Virus record (IMG/VR): IMGVR_UViG_3300042317_000235
Coordinates: 1 to 64,000 of that record
Source of the DNA: a virus
Reading direction: 5' to 3' (one strand)
DNA: 64,000 bases
The notes under the pieces were generated by a model. The model was given only the letters and a program-made list of their open reading frames with translations, did not search any database and had not been told where the DNA came from. Below, one piece after another: positions 14,385 to 20,541 of this stretch (positions within the stretch are counted from its first letter, which is position 1; every line of letters starts with the position of its first letter). The position numbers were made by a program, and so were the translations under genes.

Positions 14385-14663
14385 TTATAAGTCTATCCCT
14401 GTGAATTCTCTGTATAGTGGAGCAGGGGACAAGTACGACCATTGCCCACCGTTGTCGTAGTAACTATATACTTCATCTGGTGTGAGCTGGTAGCAACCAT
14501 ATAGGGTTGCATACACTCCTTCCATGTCTTCCATATCCTCACCTCGAATAGAGATGTAGTTGCCTCTGTCATAGGCTTCCTGCAAGTTGTTTAAAATGTT
14601 GCATTGGTCGTTAATGCTAAGTTCGTTGAATGCTGATGCGCTTCTTAAAAAATATGTGTTCAT
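14385..14663 (-). CDS. hypothetical protein
   Basis: 92 residues: MNTYFLRSASAFNELSINDQ, an acidic middle (GEDMEDMEGVYATLYGCYQL) and an aromatic C-terminus. No family recognised. It is the first gene behind a perfect sigma70 promoter (14717-14745), so it should be well expressed early in infection. Weak ACGGAG ribosome site before the ATG. Confidence 0.55.
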   Translation of the reverse strand: MNTYFLRSASAFNELSINDQCNILNNLQEAYDRGNYISIRGEDMEDMEGVYATLYGCYQLTPDEVYSYYDNGGQWSYLSPAPLYREFTGIDL

Positions 14664-14716
14664 GTTGTTTACTCCGTTATTGTTTTTGTTACTGCATTTC
14701 TCGACTTCTGGGTAAT

Positions 14717-14745
14717 ATTATACGCTAGTTTACTTCGGTTGTCAA
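14717..14745 (-). promoter_or_regulatory. sigma70-type promoter, perfect consensus
   Basis: TTGACA (14740-14745) and TATAAT (14717-14722) on the minus strand with exactly 17 bp between. It drives the gene at 14385-14663 and probably those after it. Confidence 0.93.
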
Positions 14746-14772
14746 CCCCTTTATTTTTAACTGCTCAACGTC

Positions 14773-16020
14773 TTATCTAGGAACAGTTATCATGATGTTA
14801 CCGTTGCGTAGTGTTTGCTTGTGTCCTTTTATTCTCTTTAACTGTATGTTAAATACGGTGACTGCATCCTCCCATGTGTGGCACACGGTGACTTTATTCC
14901 CACGCCCCATGCCATGCACCGTGTAGGTGCTACCTTCTATGCGTATGTTTCGCTCTGTGCTCACCGTCCAGCGTCTTGGTTTTGATTCCGTACTTGTGCA
15001 CGGAATAGGGTTCTTGGTTACCTGTGTTGGTATTCTTGTTAGTGTTGCCGAGTTCACTGGCTCGGGTTTTATATTCTCCCATTTATAGTTGAGTGGGTTT
15101 GCGTCCCTGCAGGGGTATGCACAGACTTTATTTGTCTTTGGGCTTATGTTGCGTATGCCGTAAGGTTCGCACAGGACTTCTTCTTGTATGCGCTGGATGT
15201 TATCTAGTCCGCCCGTGTAATCAAACCGCCCTCCTGCGCCCATGTAGAGGTAGGCAATGGCTTGTGGACTGTATGTCGTACTATTTAGGCTTACACGCGG
15301 GTGCGTCACGCGCTCTCTAATATAATAGGCTTTTCTAATGGTTGCATGGATGGATGTCTTGTCTGGGTTGCGCTCTAAGTAGTAGCGTTTGATGCACTGT
15401 GCTCTTAAATCGTCGTCTAATAGGGCATAGTCGTCCGTTGTGTACGTATGCCACCCTTTGTGTAGAGGGGGGTTGTTCTTGGCTCTTAGCGGCAATCTAT
15501 TGAGGTCTAGGCGTTGTGCTCTAGGTTTTTTAGGTTTTGCATGGGTGTAGATCGCGCTTTTGTCTGCACGAGAGCCTTCATTGTAGGTTATTTCGCCCGT
15601 ATCGGGGTCATAGGCGAGCTTTAGGTGTAGGTATGCCTGTGTTAGTGGTTCTCGCGGCTTGGCGTCTTTTACGGGTGCGTGTGCCTGCATTAAAGCATCT
15701 AGGGTTTTTTTAACAAAGGGTTTTACTATGGTGATAGTCCCTAATGTTTTCTTATGCTCTACCTCGTACTCGTAGTGAGTCATCGCATACAACTCGTCGT
15801 AGACTGCATTGGTTTTATCTCGAAGAGCTACCTGCGCAAGGTGGGTTTTTTCTTTCTCCGCTCGGCGGATTTCTAATTTGTTGGGGGTATTGTTTATTGC
15901 ACGAGAGTATGCTAGGAAGTCTTTGTGGTAGAGGCGGTTGAGTCGGTTGGTTTCGAGTAGGGCAATTCTCATGGTTGCATAGGGTATTTTTGCTTGTTTT
16001 GCTAGGTCTGTTGTTTTCAT
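14773..16020 (-). CDS. HTH and HNH-like DNA-binding protein
   Basis: 415 residues. The N-terminus (TTDLAKQAKIPYATMRIALL) resembles a helix-turn-helix. LAYDPDTGEITY near residue 134 is the start pattern of many phage HNH endonucleases, and DANPLNYKWENIK near residue 310 resembles their NRWENL part, but the catalytic histidines are not evident. A C-terminal strand-helix (GNKVTVCHTWEDAVTVFNIQ) is like an AP2-type DNA-binding element. It may be an endonuclease that has lost activity and become a regulator. Palindrome copy 3 lies in its coding sequence. No good ribosome site was seen. Confidence 0.5.
   Translation of the reverse strand: MKTTDLAKQAKIPYATMRIALLETNRLNRLYHKDFLAYSRAINNTPNKLEIRRAEKEKTHLAQVALRDKTNAVYDELYAMTHYEYEVEHKKTLGTITIVKPFVKKTLDALMQAHAPVKDAKPREPLTQAYLHLKLAYDPDTGEITYNEGSRADKSAIYTHAKPKKPRAQRLDLNRLPLRAKNNPPLHKGWHTYTTDDYALLDDDLRAQCIKRYYLERNPDKTSIHATIRKAYYIRERVTHPRVSLNSTTYSPQAIAYLYMGAGGRFDYTGGLDNIQRIQEEVLCEPYGIRNISPKTNKVCAYPCRDANPLNYKWENIKPEPVNSATLTRIPTQVTKNPIPCTSTESKPRRWTVSTERNIRIEGSTYTVHGMGRGNKVTVCHTWEDAVTVFNIQLKRIKGHKQTLRNGNIMITVPR
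14984..15006. repeat. palindromic element copy 3, inside a coding sequence
   Basis: GATTCCGTACTTGTGCACGG followed by AAT. It encodes IPCTSTES near residue 340 of the 415-residue protein and keeps the frame. Confidence 0.8.
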
Positions 16021-16563
16021 GGGATTTTTGTTGTTTTTTTGGTAAAAAGGGAGGATTTAGGGTCATTTTACACTCCGAATTCCCGAAACGCAAGGGGGTA
16101 AGTAATTTACGGGAGTTGATTAAGTTTTTTTAGCGTATATAGGACGCGGCGTGTAGAAGAAAGTGTTATGTGCAGTTATATTTATTTGAAATTTTGAGAG
16201 AGAGCGAGAGGAGGCGAAAATATTTTTATAATTACAACCATACAACGTATATCACAGGGACAAAAATACACGAAAATATATATATTTTTTTCTTATATAT
16301 ATTATTAAATAAATAGTAGTAGTAGTAGTAGTAAAGACTAGAACCCTTGCATTTTAGGTGCACGAAAAAACTTTTCCTAGAAACGGACTTTGCAAAATTT
16401 CTGCAGAACGGGAATTCGAATCGACGTAAACTAGGTGTAACTTTTAACTTTTTTAAAGTAAGTTTGGTAAACTAAGCGTAATTGTAACACAAATGTCATC
16501 TCGCACAGAAAAGAGCATAATACAGAAGAACCGAAGTTAACGCAGGTAAACCAAAATCAATCG

Positions 16564-16597
16564 CGTAGCTCACCGTCTTATTCGGAAACAGGTATCA
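16564..16597. repeat. 34-bp direct repeat, copy 1
   Basis: Begins CGTAGCTCACCGTCTTA and ends GGAAACAGGTATCA. The only difference from copy 2 is a short stretch in the middle (TTC instead of AAAC). Confidence 0.8.
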
Positions 16598-16630
16598 TTC
16601 TTAGCACCCACGCGCGACCAAAATCGCCCA

Positions 16631-16664
16631 CGTAGCTCACCGTCTTAAACGGAAACAGGTATCA
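16631..16664. repeat. 34-bp direct repeat, copy 2
   Basis: 67 bp (start to start) after copy 1, in the same orientation. The spacing is between six and seven helical turns, so proteins bound to both would lie on similar faces. Confidence 0.8.
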
Positions 16665-16724
16665 AAATGACCGCATTTTGTGCGGCGGGTGTTAAATTAT
16701 TTTATGTATTTACTAAATTTTAGG

Positions 16725-16749
16725 CAAAAAAATACCGTCTTTCGACGGT
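16725..16749 (-). terminator. minus-strand terminator 2, downstream of the 16830 gene
   Basis: On the minus strand ACCGTC-GAAA-GACGGT is followed by a T-tract (seven to eight T). The GAAA tetraloop matches that of terminator 1. It is preceded by the same CTAAATTTTAGGC motif as terminator 1. Confidence 0.85.
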
Positions 16750-16751
16750 TT

Positions 16752-16775
16752 GATTCCGTGCACGTGCACGGAATT
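16752..16775. repeat. palindromic element copy 4
   Basis: ATTCCGTGCACGTGCACGGAAT, a perfect palindrome with the CACGTG centre, between two terminators. Confidence 0.85.
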
Positions 16776-16791
16776 GCTAAATTTTAGGCGC

Positions 16792-16813
16792 AAAAAAGCC
16801 CGCTTTCGCGGGC
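16792..16813 (-). terminator. minus-strand terminator 1, downstream of the 16830 gene
   Basis: On the minus strand GCCCGC-GAAA-GCGGGC followed by TTTTTT: a textbook rho-independent terminator 17 bp after the stop of the coiled-coil gene. Confidence 0.92.
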
Positions 16814-16829
16814 TTCATGTAGCATTGTG

Positions 16830-17783
16830 TTATTTGTTGTACTTATCCAAAATAAGTTTGGCTAGATATAGTAGTTCGGGTGCGCTTGTTGCTTCGCGTT
16901 CTAACTCTTCAAGAATCATCGACGCTGTATCTTTACAGTCTTGTGAAAAGTTTAAAACTTTAAAATCCAACTTAGGTTCTGATTTGTTGTTTTCCGCTTT
17001 AGGTGCTGAAAGTGTAGCGAGTTTAGCTTTAACCTTATCCAAATCTTTTTTGGTTTTATCGGCGGCGGCTTGCGCTTGCACTTGCACTTTATCGGCTTGC
17101 ACTTTATCGGCGGCGGCTTGTGCGGCTTGTGCATCGGCGGCGGCTTGTGCGGCTTGTGCATCGTCAATTACACCTAACAAATCCGATTGAACCGCGCTCG
17201 CGCCTTGTGGGTCATCGTCGATAATAGTGCATATATCTTCTATAACTTGTTCAGATTCGGCGGCGGCTTGTGCGGCTTGTGCATCGGCGGCGGCTTTATC
17301 GGCGGCGGCTTTATCGGCGGCTTGAATAGCCTTGTCCAACTTCGCTTGGTCGGCAACTAATTGCTTTTCAAACTTTGATTGTTGTTCTAAGGCGTCGGCG
17401 ATTAATGTAGTTTTAGCACGGGTTTTCACTTTACCAGTCCGCAGGTAAAAACTGATTAGCTTATGTTGCTCAGTGTAAAACGTTTCATAACTACATTTAA
17501 ATTCGCGGTTTTCTAATACGGCGGCTTTTTTAAGTGAATCATACAATCTTTGAGTTTCAGATTTTACTAGTGCATTAGGTAACTCACATAGTTTAGGTTC
17601 GCCTTTAGCATTACCATGCTGAACGGTTGTAAATTGTATTCTTAGTAATTGTAACCATTGGTCGCTTTTTTCTGTTGCGTTGAAACGTAATTGTTCGAAT
17701 TTATCGGCTTGGGTCATCTCAGATATAAAACCAAATAGCATAGTTGCTGCATTGATTGTGTTGTTTTCTGTTTTAGCGTTCAT
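16830..17783 (-). CDS. alanine/glutamine-rich coiled-coil protein, first gene of the minus array
   Basis: 317 residues. The N-terminal 150 residues are helical with normal composition (KFEQLRFNATEKSDQWLQLL). The middle (residues 150-250) is low complexity: ADKAAADKAAADAQAAQAAA and AQAQAA repeats in two blocks. The C-terminus is an amphipathic helix (ASMILEELEREATSAPELLY). It is transcribed from its own promoter at 17834-17862 and closed by two terminators, so it is a separate unit expressed on its own. It lies beside the candidate origin; a role in replication or control is possible but unproven. Confidence 0.7.
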   Translation of the reverse strand: MNAKTENNTINAATMLFGFISEMTQADKFEQLRFNATEKSDQWLQLLRIQFTTVQHGNAKGEPKLCELPNALVKSETQRLYDSLKKAAVLENREFKCSYETFYTEQHKLISFYLRTGKVKTRAKTTLIADALEQQSKFEKQLVADQAKLDKAIQAADKAAADKAAADAQAAQAAAESEQVIEDICTIIDDDPQGASAVQSDLLGVIDDAQAAQAAADAQAAQAAADKVQADKVQVQAQAAADKTKKDLDKVKAKLATLSAPKAENNKSEPKLDFKVLNFSQDCKDTASMILEELEREATSAPELLYLAKLILDKYNK

Positions 17784-17833
17784 GATGATATTCCTATATA
17801 AAGTAAATTAAAGATAATTGATACTGCAGGCAT

Positions 17834-17862
17834 ATTAGACAACAAAATGAAACCTATGTCAA
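17834..17862 (-). promoter_or_regulatory. sigma70-type promoter of the leftward coiled-coil gene
   Basis: Minus strand: TTGACA (17857-17862), 17 bp, TCTAAT (17834-17839). The -35 is perfect and the -10 has one mismatch. Transcription should start about 45 bp before ATG 17781-17783. Confidence 0.85.
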
Positions 17863-17933
17863 CTATATAAATTTAATAATGTTATAAAACAATAGGATAC
17901 GGTTACCAGTTAACCGCAGTCAATGCGCATTCT

Positions 17934-17956
17934 ATTCCGTACACGTGTACGGAATT
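17934..17956. repeat. palindromic element copy 5
   Basis: TTCCGTACACGTGTACGGAA with an A/T pair at each end: a perfect 22-bp palindrome, about 70 bp upstream of the leftward promoter. Confidence 0.88.
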
Positions 17957-18010
17957 GGATAATAACTTGCTTACCTGATATCACGTATAGTTTATAGGGT
18001 TATTATGTAT

Positions 18011-18093
18011 ATGTATGCTATATGTATGCTATATGTATGCTATATGTATGCTATATGTATGCTATATGTATGCTATATGTATGCTATATGTAT
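18011..18093. repeat. array of 11-bp direct repeats (iteron-like)
   Basis: Seven identical copies of ATGTATGCTAT in a row, followed by ATGTAT. The unit is close to one turn of the helix, so the same face is offered again and again, as in iteron origins and operator arrays. Confidence 0.95.
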
Positions 18094-18131
18094 AAAACAC
18101 GGTAAAAACATCATGCTATATATCAAAACAT

Positions 18132-18140
18132 TGTGTATAA
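18132..18140 (-). promoter_or_regulatory. DnaA-box consensus match
   Basis: TGTGTATAA is the reverse complement of TTATACACA, a full match to TTATNCACA. It also overlaps TATAAT (18136-18141), a possible -10 for the late genes, but no good -35 was found at the right distance. Confidence 0.45.
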
Positions 18141-18398
18141 TCAGGGCATAGCGACCCCCACCCCCCAAAATAATATTTAGGAGTCCCCTATTTTTCTATA
18201 CATACTATTCCACACGTTGTAACCCCACTTCTACCAAATCACCCTAATCCTACATAACCCACTAACAACCTACGTAAACTAATCCTCACACAAAACCCCC
18301 CGTCACTTATATAAACGCCCATCAAAAAAATTTTTCACAAAAAATTTACAAAGTAGGGTAAGCTATGTGCTCATGTATGTTTATAACAAAGAAAGAAT

Positions 18399-19034
18399 AT
18401 GCAGATAGAAGACGAATATGATGATTTCGTGGATTTTGATGAGGTCGAGCCCTTTGATTTTTCCACTGTATGCGGACATACCGCCCCTAGTGAGGCTACA
18501 AAACGAAGACTCAACGCAAAAGAAGCCTTCAAAGACCCCACATTCCTAGATGCACAGGGGATGCCCCCTTTGCCAGAACCGCAATTAACGTATGCAGAAA
18601 AAAATGAAGCCCTAAATATATTTTTAGAACAACCTGATGCACCTCCTGCACCTACCACACCCGGTGCGGCGAAAGCGCTCGACAAACTTTTAAAGCGGTT
18701 TGACTATACATTGGCAAATTCTACAAACAAGATGCGTCAATATGTGCTTTTTAAACTGTTTGAACTTGCCGAAAACGAAGACCCAAAACTTCAAATTAAG
18801 GCGGTTGAAATGCTAGGTAAGGTAACTGAAATTGGGCTCTTTACGACAAAAGTAGAGGTAGCTGCTGCAGATAAACCGACAGGTGACCTAGAGTCTGAGC
18901 TTAATGAGTTGATGTCAACGTACTCTATTGGGGGTGAACTTGGCTCAATTGATGTGCAGTACGAGCAGATTTCCGATGAAGAGCTTAAAGGTGATGCTAA
19001 AGAAGAGGAATTTGAGGAGGTAGAAGATGAGTAA
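18399..19034 (+). CDS. terminase small subunit
   Basis: 211 residues with an acidic N-terminus (EDEYDDFVDFDEVEPFDF) and a helical core (NKMRQYVLFKLFELAENEDP, KLQIKAVEMLGKVTEIGLFT). The small subunit recognises the phage packaging site and activates the large subunit. The pattern KLQIKAVEMLGK followed by TEIGLF and an acidic C-terminus is typical of podovirus small terminases. It overlaps the large subunit by 8 bp. The ribosome site is weak (AAGAAAG). Confidence 0.75.
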   Translation: MQIEDEYDDFVDFDEVEPFDFSTVCGHTAPSEATKRRLNAKEAFKDPTFLDAQGMPPLPEPQLTYAEKNEALNIFLEQPDAPPAPTTPGAAKALDKLLKRFDYTLANSTNKMRQYVLFKLFELAENEDPKLQIKAVEMLGKVTEIGLFTTKVEVAAADKPTGDLESELNELMSTYSIGGELGSIDVQYEQISDEELKGDAKEEEFEEVEDE

Positions 19035-20523
19035 GTTAGCCCATGTGCCTCCATCAGATAAAGAGCGCCTAGCAGAGCTTGTGCGTGAGCTTACCCGCAG
19101 AAAAGAAAGAGAAAATGCACAGACTGACTTCTTAGCGTTTGTGCAGTCGGTGTGGCCTGACTTTATTTATGGTCGGCATCATGCAAGGATAGCCTCAGAG
19201 TTTGAGCGCGTAGCCAGAGGCGAGTGCAGACGACTCATAATTAACTTAGGTCCACGTCATACAAAGAGTGAGTTCGGCTCTTACTTATTACCAGCATGGT
19301 TTCTTGGGCGGTTTCCTAATAAGAAAGTGATTCAGTGCTCGCATACTGCTGACCTTGCAGTAGGGTTTGGCCGTAAGGTGCGAAACTTAGTAGACTCTCC
19401 TGCGTATCAAGAAGTCTTCCCCAATGTAGGCCTGCGGTCTGACTCGAAGGCGGCGGGTAGATGGAACACCAGCGCAGGCGGTGACTATTTTGCTATTGGG
19501 GTAGGCGGTGCAGTAACCGGTAAAGGTGCTGACCTGCTGATAATTGACGACCCGCACAGTGAACAAGAAGCGGCGATAGCGGCGAGTAATCCTGAGATTT
19601 ACGATAAAGTGTACGAGTGGTACACGTCTGGTCCGCGTCAGCGTCTCCAGCCTGGCGGAGCCATAATCATAATTCAGACTCGTTGGTCAAAAAGAGACCT
19701 GACGGGACAAGTGCTTGAAGCGGCGATGCAGAGAGGCAACGAGAATTGGAGAGTGGTAGAGTTCCCTGCCATATTGCCATCGGGTAAACCGCTATGGCCT
19801 GAGTTCTGGAGTCTTGAGGAATTAGAAGCGACACGCGATGCAATTGACGTGTCCAAGTGGCAGGCGCAGTATCAGCAAGACCCGACCTCTGAAGAGGGAG
19901 CGATAGTTAAAAGAGAGTGGTGGCAGAAATGGACTAAAGAAGACCCGCCTCCAACAGACTTTATATTGATGACTTGGGATACGGCGTTTGAGAAATCACA
20001 GCGAGCTGACTATAGTGCGTGTACTGTGTGGGGCGTGTTCTACCAAGACAACGACAACGGCGTGATGCAGGCTAACATTATTATGCTTGATGCGAAACGT
20101 GGGCGGTATGAGTTCCCCGAACTTAAGCAAGTTGTGCTGGATGACTATAACTATTGGCAACCTGATAGTATAATCGTAGAAAAGAAAGCGTCTGGTGCGC
20201 CACTTATATATGAGTTACGTGCAATGGGTATTCCAGTGATGGAATTCACGCCTACAAGAGGTAACGATAAGATATCTAGGCTTAATGCGGTTGCAGACTT
20301 ATTTCACTCTGGTAGAGTATGGGCACCGAACACACGATTTGCGGACGAGGTTATCGAAGAGGTGGCATCATTTCCCGCAGGGCAACACGATGACTATGTG
20401 GATACCGTGTCAATGGCGATGGCGAGGTTTAGAAAAGGCGGGTTTATTTCAACTAATTTAGATGAACCAGAACCAGAGCGAGAGTTTAGAGGGCGGTCAT
20501 CACGGCGCAATGCATATTACTAA
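19027..20523 (+). CDS. terL: terminase large subunit
   Basis: 498 residues. Motor of DNA packaging: ATPase with Walker A LGPRHTKSE (residues 74-82) and Walker B LLIIDDP (about 170), followed by an RNase H-like nuclease with MTWDTAFEKSQRADYSACTV (first aspartate), VEKKASGAPLIYEL and a C-terminal GQHDDYVDTVSMAMARF. The PRHTKS Walker A is a deviant form common in this family. GAGGAGG lies upstream of the ATG, which is inside the end of the small subunit gene. Confidence 0.95.
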   Translation: MSKLAHVPPSDKERLAELVRELTRRKERENAQTDFLAFVQSVWPDFIYGRHHARIASEFERVARGECRRLIINLGPRHTKSEFGSYLLPAWFLGRFPNKKVIQCSHTADLAVGFGRKVRNLVDSPAYQEVFPNVGLRSDSKAAGRWNTSAGGDYFAIGVGGAVTGKGADLLIIDDPHSEQEAAIAASNPEIYDKVYEWYTSGPRQRLQPGGAIIIIQTRWSKRDLTGQVLEAAMQRGNENWRVVEFPAILPSGKPLWPEFWSLEELEATRDAIDVSKWQAQYQQDPTSEEGAIVKREWWQKWTKEDPPPTDFILMTWDTAFEKSQRADYSACTVWGVFYQDNDNGVMQANIIMLDAKRGRYEFPELKQVVLDDYNYWQPDSIIVEKKASGAPLIYELRAMGIPVMEFTPTRGNDKISRLNAVADLFHSGRVWAPNTRFADEVIEEVASFPAGQHDDYVDTVSMAMARFRKGGFISTNLDEPEPEREFRGRSSRRNAYY

Positions 20524-20541
20524 CAACAGCAGAGAAACTAA

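Larger units (their letters stand above)
16021..16829. other. non-coding control region, AT-rich
   Basis: Over 800 bp without a convincing gene. In order it holds an A/T-rich stretch with runs of alternating TATA (16274-16312), six AGT triplets (16315-16333), two degenerate copies of a GTAAACTARGYGTAA-type sequence (around 16427 and 16469), two 34-bp direct repeats, and a pair of minus-strand terminators around palindrome copy 4. It fits a replication origin or regulatory region. Confidence 0.6.
17784..18398. other. divergent control region, candidate origin
   Basis: 615 bp without a gene, between the leftward early array and the rightward late genes. It contains the leftward promoter, palindrome copy 5, seven 11-bp iterons, a DnaA-box match (TGTGTATAA at 18132-18140), C-runs (18154-18167) and an AT-rich stretch before the terminase gene. 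Iterons, a DnaA box and AT-rich DNA are typical origin parts. Confidence 0.6.

Noticed and set aside
16564-16664. Repeats as a small CRISPR array.
   Set aside because: Only two copies, no cas genes, and a spacer of 33 bp by chance; the Cas4-like nuclease at the window end belongs to the replication cluster.
16952-17167. Minus-strand frame rich in HKPHKPPP inside the coiled-coil gene.
   Set aside because: It is a second frame of the alanine-rich repeats of the 16830-17783 gene; low-complexity DNA gives open frames in all registers.
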